A DNA stretch of 64,000 nt from Spirometra erinaceieuropaei (lineage: Eukaryota > Platyhelminthes > Cestoda > Diphyllobothriidea > Diphyllobothriidae): contig CACRXP010000002.1 of NCBI GenBank assembly GCA_902702965.1, positions 4,517,482 through 4,581,481 of the forward strand, in the 5' to 3' direction. Each line of letters begins with the position of its first letter. Position 1 is the first letter of the stretch. The notes under the pieces are model-generated. The model did not search any database and was not told where the DNA came from. It saw only the letters and a list, made by a program, of their open reading frames with translations. Below, piece after piece: positions 24,060 to 34,835 of this stretch. The translations under genes were made by a program, and so were the position numbers.

Positions 24060-24225
24060 GACAACGAACCCGTGGCTCAGTGGTTAGAAGCGTTGGATTT
24101 CTGACAACTACATCGCGCGATTGAGCCCCAGGTGTTTTACACTTCGGGGTCGGGTATGAGTGGCTGACGACGGTTAATGAGTTAGAAACGACCATTTAGT
24201 CACCCTTGTCTTTGTCGGTAAAACT
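24060..24225 (+). mobile_element. tRNA-derived SINE
   Basis: The 5' part is tRNA-like. An A box TGGCTCAGTGGTTAG lies at about 24073-24087 and a B box GCGATTGAGCCC at about 24117-24128, with spacing as in a tRNA gene. Both serve as the internal RNA polymerase III promoter of such elements. The non-tRNA body follows with CGGGGTCGGGTATGAGTGGC and GACGACGGTTAATGAG, ending near CCTTGTCTTTGTCGG. It is not a functional tRNA gene: the acceptor arm does not close and the body continues. Related copies lie at 31.0-31.4 and 52.3-52.5 kb. Confidence 0.65.
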
Positions 24226-24462
24226 AAAAAGTATCCGCTATTCGGAATTTTTAAGCGAGTAAAGACTTTCATGTGATTTTTTGGACTTCATGAGTGTTTA
24301 GGTGTTGCCAAGGCATCTTAAAGTGTTAGTTTAATAATATAAGCGCCAAATTAAATGCCATCTCATGAATTATCGAGGATAATTCACGTTGTCGGTGAAT
24401 CCACATTGTCACCAAAACGTACGCCAGGGTTGTATGCGTCGGCAGTAGCTCCAAATTTCCCA

Positions 24463-24733
24463 GTTAGAACTTTAGTTACAAATTATTTCAATAACTGCGA
24501 CAGACATTAATTTAACAAGCTCGTACCCACTACCGTTTGATGAATTTCAACAAAACGTCACGGATCAAATTTAACTGATGTCTTTGTATACGTATTCACA
24601 AACACACTTACAAAGACATCAGTTATATTTAATCCGCGTCGTTTTGTTGAAATTCATCAAACGGTAGTGGGTAAAAGCTTGTTAACGTAATGTATGTCAC
24701 AGTTATTGAAATGAATTGTTACTTAAGTTCACA
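24463..24733. repeat. Long near-perfect palindrome (foldback)
   Basis: Arms 24463-24588 and 24609-24733 are inverted copies with few mismatches, separated by about 20 bp. Diagnostic blocks are CCCACTACCGTTTGATGAAT against ATTCATCAAACGGTAGTGGG, and AACTGATGTCTTTGTA against TACAAAGACATCAGTT. No TA or other duplication was clear at the ends, and no other copy was noticed in the window. It may be a hairpin element of a third family or a local inverted duplication. Confidence 0.8.
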
Positions 24734-25690
24734 AGCAAAAAACGTACGGTTGGTCACGTAAACTGACTGCACGGAAACCAGTGAAAACTCTATAATAAAA
24801 CTGTAAGCAGACACAATTTATTTGCAGTAAACGACATTCATTTGAGAAAACACAGGATAAGTACAAACAGAACACAAGAAATAGTACAAAGGCTATAGAA
24901 AGTTTATTTAAAACTGAAATCTCAAAGGCTCAGTTGTTTACTTCAAGTGCGTTCATCTTTTATCTGGCCTTTCTACGTTTCGTACAAATATGTCCAATGA
25001 AGTAGCAAACTACGACTGTAGCATCCATTAAACGCTAATGCTTGCACATTTGCTTAAAATAGTTTTTCGAGAATTTTTTGGAATTTTTTTTTATTTTGCA
25101 CTCCTTAAGTTGAGGTAAGTTATGGTTCTAAGGGTTTTGCATATAACGTTTCTAAAGAAATAAAGCTGTTTAAAAGGTAACGTTTTGAACAGCTGAATAG
25201 TGACCAAGAATTTAAAGTAGAATAATCTAGTTAAAACTTAAGACTTCCCCGCCTGTGTTTGTATGGCGCTTCATCATTTAACAGTGGGATCCATTGGGTT
25301 TCGGTGTGCCTTTGAAATTTAAGAGAATGTTTTGTACATCTCACTGTCTTCAAGCAACTGTCCAGAAGCAAAATTTCACGTTTAAAGTGAGAGAAAGGCG
25401 CGCGCCACTGCAAAAATTAATCGTCCTGCGTCCATCTTAGCCATCAAAATAAAAAGCTTTTGTAAATTATAACCTGAAAAGTGTGTTTGAGGACGTTTAT
25501 TCTATACACATGGCAGTCTTTACTGTAATGCTATAGCGGTAAAGCTGGTAGTCCAATAGATTAAGAGACCAAGCATCTATGACAACTGCCTGCGGTAAAA
25601 ACACACTTAGTCAAGTGTAAACTTTTGCGCGATCGGCAGTCTCAAAACATAGTTTTAAACGGTTTTTTGTAGATGATTGTCCATTTGAAT
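24734..25690. other. No recognisable feature
   Basis: AT-rich sequence. A 60-codon minus-strand frame at 25231-25413 is of chance length. Nothing else can be supported. Confidence 0.3.
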
Positions 25691-25697
25691 CGTCGAG

Positions 25698-25746
25698 TTC
25701 GAAGCGAATTGAAGCGTTCGAACCGCCTTTTTATTCCTATAAAAAG
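25698..25746 (+). promoter_or_regulatory. Putative core promoter: GAA repeats and TATA box
   Basis: TATAAAAAG lies at 25738-25746, about 78 bp before the ATG at 25824. Just upstream, GAA triplets at 25701, 25706 and 25711 are spaced exactly 5 bp apart and flanked by TTC at 25698 and 25717. This spacing resembles heat-shock-factor sites, although classical sites alternate GAA and TTC. The region also forms an imperfect GTTCGAA...TTCGAAC dyad. Promoter function is inferred only from this arrangement ahead of a plausible first exon. Confidence 0.3.
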
Positions 25747-25818
25747 AAATCCCTATTTTTCTTCAACAAAGAGCTCGCTTTTATTTCCGTATTGCAGTTG
25801 ACGTCTTTGTCGTTGCAG

Positions 25819-26000
25819 CAATTATGGCATTGTTCCACGGCTATAGAAAAAGACATACTGGGTGTGGAGATATTGTAGAAACCGTTAATGGCGTGACCGT
25901 TCCATTAAAAATTGCTTACTACGAGAACTTACGTCGTAAGATTAGTTCACCAACGCACGCCTTAAATTTAAAACAAGCGTCTTGTGATGGACCTTTTTGG
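25819..26000 (+). CDS. Candidate first coding exon, unrecognised protein
   Basis: An ATG at 25824 (CAATTATGG) opens 59 codons ending exactly at a donor, TTTTTGG followed by GTAATTTT at 26001, in phase 0. The translation begins MALFHGYRKRHTGCGDIVET, continues VNGVTVPLKIAYYENLRRKI, and has a short basic stretch. I do not recognise the family and see no signal peptide or membrane segment. A TATA box about 80 bp upstream supports a first exon. CGTTGCAG just before the ATG could instead be a splice acceptor. The downstream partner exon was not found. Frame length alone is not significant. Confidence 0.35.
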
Positions 26001-26799
26001 GTAATTTTAAATAGTTGCATATTTCTATAAAGCACGCGGGCTTTAAGCCATGGGAACTTGGTAGGACGTTATCGCTGCCCTTTAGAGACCGAAATCAAAC
26101 AGATGCATAGTTTTACATTTTTTCCAAAACTTTTGGTTTCCTGGAAACGGTGAGTTCATTTTCATGCTAATTTGACTGATTTATGCCCAAAAAAATAAAT
26201 TATCAACAAACAGTAGTTTTTTGACATTCTTCACTGATTTCAATGCTCTCTGTAGGGATATTGTACAGATTTATGCTCATATACGTCTGAAATATGTGGA
26301 AAGACACGGAAAATTGCGCCGACACCGGCCTTAACTTTAATCTTCTTCGTTGAACAAATTACAGGCAGGTGCATTTCACTTAAAAATAATTTATAATGGA
26401 ACGCGTAAAGAAAATAAAAAAATGCACAAGTTTGTGGCACTTCTGAATGATGATATAGACTGTACCCATCACGCGGTATGGATAACATGACTTGCTGTCC
26501 TCTGCATAACCGCTGGAAAATAAATGTTTGCAAATAGTACGAAATACTAAACCGTAAGCTTTTGTCCTTGAAGTTTTCCAAATTACCGCGAACGTTCTTC
26601 GAAGCGTTCATGCGTTGTGTTTAAATACGCTCTTTTTATTAATATTTTATATAAACCAGTTGTTAAGCTCTTGTTTTAATGAACTAAGAATGTTTTTCAT
26701 AACTATCGCCCTTCGTATGAACTACAGGAAATGTGTGAAGGATAAAATGGGTGTATACGCGGACACTCATACAATTAAGGGGTTGGTAAAACGACGGTG

Positions 26800-26860
26800 G
26801 AGACTGGTGTGGCCATTTCAGGCTTTTAGCTGTTGTCAGGCAGACATACGTCAAATTATG
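26800..26860 (-). mobile_element. SINE 3' fragment, minus strand
   Basis: GAGACTGGTGTGGCCATTTC, then GGCTTTTAGCTGTTGTCAGG on the plus strand, resembles the reverse complement of the SINE body seen at 24.0 and 52.35 kb. No tRNA part is recognisable. Confidence 0.35.
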
Positions 26861-27072
26861 CTTGAGACAGCCGAAGTCTAAACACTTTCTGAGGCTCACA
26901 TGTACATATATTAATTACCAAAAATATGACTGTCCTATTAGTTGCTGATGTTCTATCTCCCAGAATATTTCTGCGCCAGTATATCTAGTATTCAAATAAT
27001 GATGATCATGATGAGGAAAAGTGTTGTTTTAAGGTCACACTTTGTGCTGATTGTTCAGGTTTGGTCTTATAC

Positions 27073-27124
27073 GGATTTCATCAACCAGATAGGAATGAAA
27101 AAAAGTAGGACTAAAGAAATCTGT
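27073..27124 (-). CDS. Possible short exon, frame ambiguous
   Basis: On the minus strand a pyrimidine-rich acceptor (TTTCTGTCCCCAG) precedes 52 bp that end at a good donor (AATCC followed by GTATAAG). Two frames are open. One reads TDFFSPTFFHSYLVDEI. The other reads QISLVLLFFIPIWLMKS, which would be membrane-spanning. A second acceptor (CCTATTTCAG, exon from 27655) lies upstream on the same strand and can join either frame. The splice signals are better than average, but nothing decides the frame or the product. Confidence 0.2.
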
Positions 27125-27832
27125 CTGGGGACAGAAATATAACTTTGATAGCCAACCACAGTCAGAAATGTGTTTGAAATTTGAACGACGTTTGTACTTG
27201 CTCTTGCATGCTTTTTAATGGTTTTATTGGTGCAAATGCCGTGTATGTGTTGACTGATCAATTTCAAATTTAGACAAAAAGGTAAACCATAATTCAATGT
27301 ATCAGGCACTCGCAAAGCAGTTTTCTGCCATGACCGCATGACTTCTCAACGTTATTACGGCCAGTCATCCTCGAAATAGTTCAAGCAAAAAAAATAAGCA
27401 ATAAGTAATTTGGCTTGCGAAAAGTCTCTAAAAGCATGTCAACTGACCAGCGTACCTCTGCCAAAAAATAATTATTCAGTTTAGGCAGCGGTGAGCAAGG
27501 GATAAACGCAAATGGGCCCGAAAAGTTTTATTTTGTCGGTCAAAGGCATCACATTTTAGCAAAACGTATATGAACAATACAGGCAAGTGTGTGTCAATTG
27601 AGGAAAAGCGGCATGCAGAGGCATGTTGAATAAGCGCATTGAAACAACGGGAAGACTGAAATAGGATAAGTACAGAAACGTTCAAAGATTCCTTTAGAAG
27701 GCTCTTATTGGAAATAAACCCTATAAATAGATGCAATATCCAGTCCTGTGTCTGATCTTAGACAGAGATTGAAGAAAATATGATTGAGATCGGAAAAACG
27801 AGCGTTACATTGGGCAGACATAGTAATGTCGT

Positions 27833-28188
27833 TGACAAGGGTATGGGTTATGACTGGGGTTGCCAGTTCTGGGGGGAATTATTTTGAGCAATAGAGCCGA
27901 AAATCTTAACACTCTGTGATACCACAAATTTGACGATATGCTCACAATTCAATGACAGCGATAAAGAATTCATTGCCCTGTTGCAGGCATTATCAAAAAG
28001 ATACTGTATGGTCGTATTTTTAATCCGATGACCAACATAAAGCATTTGGACCACACTCACGCAACAGCCATTGCGAGGCCGTTCGATTTCCTCCTTTGAC
28101 ACATGCAAAAAATATCGCCAACGGTTTCCTTTTAGTATAATTGCTTCTCAAAATAAGTAATCCCGGCAATAAACCACAGCTTGTGCCA
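27833..28188. mobile_element. Short TIR DNA element (family D), old copy
   Basis: Left end TGACAAGGGTATGGGTTATG, ACTGGGGTTGCCAG; right end AATCCCGGCAATAAACCACA, GCTTGTGCCA. These are diverged inverted repeats of each other and of the element at 52733-53107. The core (ATTGCC...GGTCGTATTTTTAATCCGATGACC at about 27972-28040) matches the minus strand of that element, so the two copies lie in opposite orientation. It is about 356 bp, non-coding, and therefore non-autonomous. No flanking duplication is left. The 86-codon ORF inside it is a by-product. Confidence 0.6.
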
Positions 28189-31005
28189 TGAGGTTGACTA
28201 AAAGAAAAATCATTTTGGCTGAAGATATGTTGATAGGCAAAAAGGCTTTTGTGAAATCACATGCAAAGGGCCCAGCCGGCGACTGACAGACTGAAATTAG
28301 ATAAGAGTTTGCCACTGTAAACCTACTTTTGTCCGTCTATGTGGAGAATTTACCTACTGTAATATTGCGGTGTGTCTTCTGGCGATGGGGAGCTTCACCG
28401 GCATCAATTATCTTTATTGAGTGTCGATGGATGTATTCAACCTCATTTAGCCTTCCGACCGACTGAATTCCAAATCTCATATAGTTTGATAAAAAACAAA
28501 TGTCGTGTCAAAATCGGTACTTCCCAAAAGTACTTTTTGCTTCTTCCGATGCTTTCAGTCAGTGTAAATCTAAAATGAAATCGTCCGCAAGAGAAATGAT
28601 GCAAAAGGAATATCTGTGATGGATGAGTCATTTATCAAAGCATGCTTGCTTTCAAGCTTTTTATTTAAATGTGTTTTGCCTGGCCGGTACACAGGTAACA
28701 TCTCACTATAACTTTCTCCCAAAAGCCATCGCAATAAAAACAATGGAGCACTTCGGTCATCCTTGTGCCTCTTGACTTATTGTTCACATATCTGATTATT
28801 TTTAATTCGTGCCCGAATCCAGTGGGGTTTTTCTGTTGTTTCGTGCTTATTTTAGCCTTAAGACAGGTTTTCTAACTGCCTGAAGAAGCCCAGCTTCTTC
28901 ACATGACTAGAAATGTGAGAAGCAAATGTGCTAAGCTCTTATTTTTGCATCATAATGGGGACTCTTCGATGTAATTAGCAGGCGGGAAACATGTGATTCC
29001 ACAATTTTAACAGCTAAGGTCGGATCACATTCTTGGACTTTGTAATCATCATTAGTTTCCTTAATAGACTTTGCAGTAATTCGAGCATAACATCATAAAA
29101 CGCATTGCAGGCAGCAGCAACATAGTAGTAAACGACTGAACAGCAGGTTATTGTCAACGTAGGAGATTGTAAGCCCAATAAGTCAATCTGAACAAGAAGT
29201 ATGTTACTTATAGAAAGGTGTAGAGGATAAAAATTTAGGGACCGGAAAACGCTCTTTGATGGTATTTTTGCGCAATATTAAATGGTGAAACTCATTTTGT
29301 CTCATCATCTACTGTCATTGAAAGCATGCATTTTTTACCGTATAAATTTGCCTTCTATGCAGTGGGTGTAAAACCGAAGGCACGGATTTCCGGTATGTTT
29401 ATATAATGATGCGGTTTATTCGCAATTAATTGTCCAGTTTTGCTTTATTCGTAATTTGTTGGATTCAAAAGAGTTATTCTTTTGTCAGAAAATATATTAG
29501 ATTATGCTTTATACATTTTGCGCTTACTTACATGAATTAATCATGTTGTTGCTTCATGTGTTCTGTTTCATTTCAAAATCTTATGCTGCGAGGCATTTTA
29601 ACCCGTCTAGGAACTCTTCAATCATGTGCAGGCAGAAACCTTAAAAAAACATCTTGCCCTTACAATGATCACAAATCGGATTACTCTCAATGCGAATGAA
29701 GCATAAAGCAGTAAATGTCCTTCTTCAGGATGGCATAATTAGATTTCATCAGAAAGACAAAGAGAATGAATGACAGAAGAAAGGAGAAATTGCAGCATTT
29801 TTCTGCCCCTTTTCGAAGGCACTTTCCCAGGCATTTGGCCGGCACAAGTTGGACTCATCTGAAAGTTTGATATTTTATGGCGCATAACCTTTGGCCTATA
29901 TTTAGCTACTAAGTGTATATTGCAATGTCTGTCACAGCATATTCAACATAGTCTGAAGTTTGCCCTAAAAAGATTAGTCAGAAGGCTACCCATATATTCC
30001 GCCTGAATTATGTAACACAAATAGAATCACGTCAACATACTAGCAAAACGGCAATCATCCAATCAGCTGAAAGTATTGTTGCGGTATGCTAAAACCGAGT
30101 GCAGAAGAAAAAAATCAGACAAAATGATTAATCGTACAACTTTGTCCGCGGAAGCATGCAGACACGACACGGGAGGCCAGGGCATCTCGACTTTAAATTT
30201 TAACGACAATTGTCGCGCGTCAAAAAGGCCTGGGTAACGATCAACCATCTACTTATGCTACGCAGGGCGAGATTAATTTGCACGCAGACTAACAGCAGAC
30301 GCCAAACAATGCGCGTGAAATTCTCGCCATCACTTTAAGAAATTTCTCAAGTTTCCTATCGTTTCGTTGTGGGCAAACCAGATATTTCGGAGTAATCGGG
30401 CGGTCAAAGCGCAATTATTCATAAGATATTATGACGTCAAGGTTACAACTCATCGGATAGGGTCCTGCCACACCGATATGTTTGGGTCGGCGGAGATGCA
30501 TGCGAAGACAGACAACCCTTTAGACAGTCAGCTCATCAGTAATGGTTATCTTGTCCATTAGTCATCAATGAGAAAACTGTCACCTAGCCATTGTCAACGC
30601 CAACAATGCACGGACAGGGTAGTTAATCACGCGAAGTGCGGGAACGACAACTTATCCAAATGACACTATCAGTGAGCCAAATTGCCGGCTAATTATCAGT
30701 ATCGTTACTGGCGGCGTTCAGCGTATGTCCAACACTAGGACGGGGTTCAGGGATAGAGATGTATTTGTAGTAGACCTTAAATGATCGCGGACGTCTCCAA
30801 TAAATACAACACTCGTTTCATCATCATTCAGTTCGGCTGTGTTAAGATGGAGTCGAGAAAGCCTTAGGCGGGTTTTGACGCAGCGGACTACGAACTAGCA
30901 TTGGACTCAAGCGATAGTGCCAACAAGGCGCCAAACATGACAGGATGCAGTTGACGCGAGAGCTGCTAATTTTAGCGGATATGTCGTTGCACATTACAAA
31001 AATAG
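28189..31005. other. No firmly recognisable feature; LTR-like patch near 30.6-30.85 kb
   Basis: AT-rich to about 30.1 kb, then richer in GC. Between about 30.58 and 30.85 kb a block begins TGTCACCTAGCC and ends with CCAATAAATACAACACTCG and a TTCGGCTGTGTTA edge. This resembles the shape of a long terminal repeat, but I found no second copy, primer site or coding region. Confidence 0.25.
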
Positions 31006-31007
31006 CA

Positions 31008-31160
31008 TTAACAACGAAAACAAGGTAGACTGGAACGGACATTTCCGTTCTATTAGCAGTCGTCAGCTAGCCATAACCAGCCCTTAAACGTGCGATCCCT
31101 GACGCTCAACAAGGTGATTTGTTGGTCAAACGTCTCACGTCCGAAACACTGAGTCGCTCG
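31008..31160 (-). mobile_element. tRNA-derived SINE, minus strand
   Basis: Read on the minus strand, it starts CGAGCGACTCAGTGTTTCGG (A-box-like), passes a B-box-like stretch near 31098, then GGCTAGCTGACGACTGCTAA and GGAAATGTCCGTTCCAGTC. This is the same body order as the other SINE copies. It faces the plus-strand SINE at 31207 head to head with about 45 bp between them. It is diverged and not expected to be active. Confidence 0.5.
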
Positions 31161-31206
31161 ATGTGGTGATCTGTTGGTTATGATCGGGCATATACAATGG
31201 TTGAGG

Positions 31207-31385
31207 GACAACGAGGCCGTATCTCAGTGGTCAGAGTGTTCGGCTTCTAACCAGCGAGTCGCGGGGTCGAGCCCGAGGGATTGCACACCTGGGGGCTAGG
31301 CATGGCCAGCTGACTGCAGCTTACAGGCCAGAAATGGCTACTTCAGTCTCCTTTGTCCGAAGCAGGAGCGCCATCTCACCATATT
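31207..31385 (+). mobile_element. tRNA-derived SINE
   Basis: A box ATCTCAGTGGTCAG at 31221-31234 and B box GGGGTCGAGCCC at 31263-31274 give a tRNA-like head. The body follows: GGGGCTAGGCATGGCCAGCT, GACTGCAGCTTACAGGCCAG and AAATGGCTACTTCAGTCTCC, ending in CTTTGTCCG. Same family as 24.06 and 52.4 kb. The internal promoter boxes are well kept, but the anticodon region does not give a proper tRNA. Confidence 0.6.
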
Positions 31386-31617
31386 ATGCTCTTTCCATCT
31401 TTTGCAGTTGTTACCACTGACGGTGGGCTCAAGAGTAAGATCTTAAACGAGTAAGTTTTTTTCCGACGATCTAGTTATCTTCCCTTAAAGCGTGCACATG
31501 TTACTCTTTGCGATAAACACAGTGGAATATTTTGAAGGAAGTCGGCATGGTTCTCGTAATCACCTGCTGACATGGTGGATCAAAGATGTTATATTGTATA
31601 TAAAGTCACCTTGGCGG

Positions 31618-31856
31618 GTTCATATTTAGAAGGGCGCATTTCGTCCGAATATGGAAAAAGTGGTGCGCAGTTCCGTCATATTCTCAGTCTGCTCATTAGC
31701 AGCGTGACTAATTTGAATTGGTTTGAGAAAAAGCAGCCGGGAACGATCATTAAAACATATTCAGACAAAGAAAGAGCACTAGATTTTGATAATACGATTC
31801 CGACTGGTGGGATCAAAAATATGGCCGGATTGAGAAACGAAGTTCAGCACATTTAG
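31618..31856 (+). CDS. Possible terminal exon, unrecognised
   Basis: A pyrimidine-poor acceptor (TTCATATTTAG) precedes two bases and about 78 open codons ending in TAG at 31854-31856. The translation includes NLNWFEKKQPGTIIKTYSDK and a polar C-terminus. The frame is open upstream to 31572. I recognise no family and see no AATAAA close downstream, so chance is a real alternative. Confidence 0.2.
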
Positions 31857-31860
31857 AAAC

Positions 31861-34655
31861 AATGTTGCTTTCTATGCTTTAGAGAGTGGAGAAAGGGAAG
31901 TTAATGTTCTTGAGGGTATTTGACCTTCGAAAATAGGCTTATAAGCCTACATTCGTCTGAAAAAATGTCCAAAAATTAGGCCTTTTGCATACATTTAGTA
32001 AATCATCAAAATATTTACTGTCCTAACCGTCTGTGTCTCTGAAAAACTTTGATCCTTACCAAAAAGCGCACGAAATTCTTCATTTTTGCGATATTTATGA
32101 CACAAACGGGCTCCAGGCACCTGTATGGATGTAGAGGCTTTGTCAGGACTGAGACTCCAGAAAACATAGAATTTGACCTTTTCTTGTGTAAATGATGTTT
32201 GGACTTTAGTAGTTGAAGGAATGGGCCAAAATGTCGAGCTGTTATGCCATAAATAATAGGTAGACGAAAGTTATACTTTCATTTCCACAGGATTCAGAAA
32301 CATCATGTGAGGTGGTTTAGAAAAATATTCCTAAAGAATTTATACGGTGCTTTGCTTTGAAAAATGCTTCTTTCAATTTTGATGTTAGTTTATAAAAATA
32401 AGTCATTGCGATGAAGACATGCGACAAACAGAAAAATATGCTTTCGCGACCGAAACTTACTACGCTGCCAATATCTTTGCAGCGACGTGAAGCATTGAAA
32501 CCACAATAATATGTCTGACCTTAGAATATATTAGACATTATGTCCCTAACAAGAATAGACAAGTTTGTGCAAATTATTGCTGTTTTATCCGAATTACTGT
32601 GAACTGCCACTAACTTAGTATACCCACAGCAAGTCATTGTCAAAAATCTTTATTCCCACAACTCCATTTTCGAGTTGGTTTAGAGCGAAAACCCCAAAGT
32701 AGCGTTCTCATATTTTTGTACACACGTGGTGCAATTCACTGTGAGCGGCTTACTTGTATTATGTCACTAAATATCAAATCGCAGTTTAAAATGGCTGTAC
32801 TGTGGCCTACTATTCTACTGAACATTTCCGTTTCGAAAAGGAGAAACCGCTTTTTACATAGAGAGACTCCACGGAGTGCCTTTTCCGGTTTCTGCCAATC
32901 TAAGCAAATTCTAGATGTTATGCACTTTGCCTGACACCTTACTTCTTCGTTCTTTGCTGCCTAATAGTGTATTCTTTTCTATTTCCAGCAGGTATAATGT
33001 GTACGCATGGGACGCTTGTTGAAAAAGATGCAATTGGTGCCCGTTGATATTACCTATGAGAAGAATAGCGGCATGATTTCTGAAATCACATATGAGCTGT
33101 TAAATTAAACACTGTTTGCGTTAACAAATTCTCTGTTGTCCTACTACAGATAAAACACCAATTTTACGTGAGTATTTTTTTATTTGATGTCCCCTTCAAT
33201 GTCACAATGTAAATATTAGCTGGTTAAGAAGGTCGGTAAAGGTAGGAGAGCATGGTTTAGTGCTGTAGTCACTTCACGTTTGCGTTGCCAATCCGGCCTT
33301 TTGTTTGAAAGAATTTGCCAGCAATATATCTCAGCTAGGTCTCCGATGTATACGTTTTTGATTGAAAATGAGGGCAACGAAATTTAATTCGGGCAATGTT
33401 CCTTAATTGCGCCTATTTTGGATTAAGGGTTTCAACTGCAACTTCTCTTCAGGTTTCGGCTCTAGAGTATTTCACACGAAGTCATTTGCGGCACCATAAA
33501 ATGATTGGGTCAGTAGCGTTTAAATGATTGGAAGTCGTAATGAGGGGTGATCAACTGGTGGCAGATGTTTTAATTATGCATGCACCCTCTTTATTCTTAA
33601 GCTATCTACTCTCTCCTATCTCCTTAAGACTATTCAAGCAACGACTTAAATACTTTTTCAAGGCATTTTAGAGCTTTTTTACTAGTTATGGTTAAACGTT
33701 TCTTTTTTCCTTAGTTTATCTTACCAATTCATCTTTACCCTATTGCCAATTTTACCAAAAATATAAGCAGTCCTGAAGCCATAATGCAAGTAATTTTCCC
33801 AAAGATATCTGATAACAAATGTTAACTGTGCTAAGTAACTCAGAGGTGCAATCTAAAGATGACATTTGCAGTGGCAATTAGCATTTGTGCAAATGACAAG
33901 TGGTATAATTAATGCTTAAAGCAAATGAGCCGAATGGGTTTGAGAACAATGCCGAGGACGGAATGTGCAAAACCAAAATCAATGTGTTTATTTTAGACTT
34001 AATCTAAATTATTTCAGTTAAGGCTGATCTTAAGGCATTTTAACATTATTTTAACGTATGTCTGCATGTCCTCACAAACGGACGTCAAAAATGCCAGTGG
34101 TAATATCCGAATCGACCGACCTCCATACTTCCTTGGTGCAGTAATTATGCTTCTGTGTAACGACGCTGAAACTGTCATCAGTGTAGGGAACTCACCATTA
34201 TGGTTGGTAACCAGAAATATCTGTCGCGAAACCGGTGCTGGCTACTTATGCGTACTGTTATTTATTCATGCGTCTGACAGCCAAAGCCTTAGTTAATTTT
34301 GCTGAAGTCCGGTGTTTTTTGGACACCGGGCAGCAGTCTATTTCATGGGCGTGGAGTTAGGTCATAGTCTCCACAGTTAGATTTTAAGGTATCGGGCAGA
34401 TGTGTCAGAGCAACTCTTATGCTAATGTTAATTCTTATGACTATAACGTGACATCCATTACCGCTCTGAAATTAAAACTGACTGATGAAAGCTTTTGTTA
34501 TAATGCTTTCACCTAAAACACTCGACTGTCAGGTCATCAGACTAACAGATTGGGTAAGACTAAATTAAATGGTCCTCTAAGCAGGACACAATGGCAGAAG
34601 CCGCCTGCAATAGGGGTTGTTTTGAGCCAACGTCGAGTGAAATTTGGGGGGAAGT
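31861..34655. other. No recognisable feature
   Basis: AT-rich sequence with chance-length ORFs, the most protein-like being 34066-34296 on the plus strand. No splice pattern or repeat could be supported. Confidence 0.3.
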
Positions 34656-34659
34656 ATAT

Positions 34660-34835
34660 AGCACGGGTTAGATTTCGGTTGACGATTAAGTTTAAGGTAA
34701 AATTAAAAGCTAGGGGTCATTAAAACTAGAATCAAGTTTAGGATTAAGATCCGGGCCAATGTTGGCTGCAGAGTTAAGGCCTGAGTTAGGGTCAGGGCAA
34801 AGATGAGGGCAAATGTTAATTCAAGGTTTAGAAAC
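34660..34835. repeat. Degenerate short-period G-rich repeat (TTAGGG/TTAAGG-like)
   Basis: Repeated variants of GTTTAGG, GTTAAGG, GTTAGGGTCAGGGC and AAGTTTAGGATTAAG follow one another at irregular spacing. This looks like an old simple repeat related to TTAGGG, the telomeric repeat of most animals including flatworms. It is too degenerate to call an interstitial telomere with assurance. Confidence 0.35.

Noticed and set aside
24060..24140. tRNA gene
   Set aside because: A and B boxes are present, but the acceptor stem does not close, the anticodon arm is irregular, and a SINE body shared with other loci continues downstream.
26240..26611. 123-codon ORF on the minus strand, the longest outside the PLE
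   Set aside because: With about one stop per 16 codons, a few ORFs of this length are expected in 64 kb over six frames. It has no recognised domain, and the opposite strand is AT-rich intron-like sequence. An acceptor inside it near 26520 was not linked to a partner in phase.
27848..28108. 86-codon minus-strand ORF
   Set aside because: Falls within the family D TIR element and is not conserved in the 52.7-kb copy.
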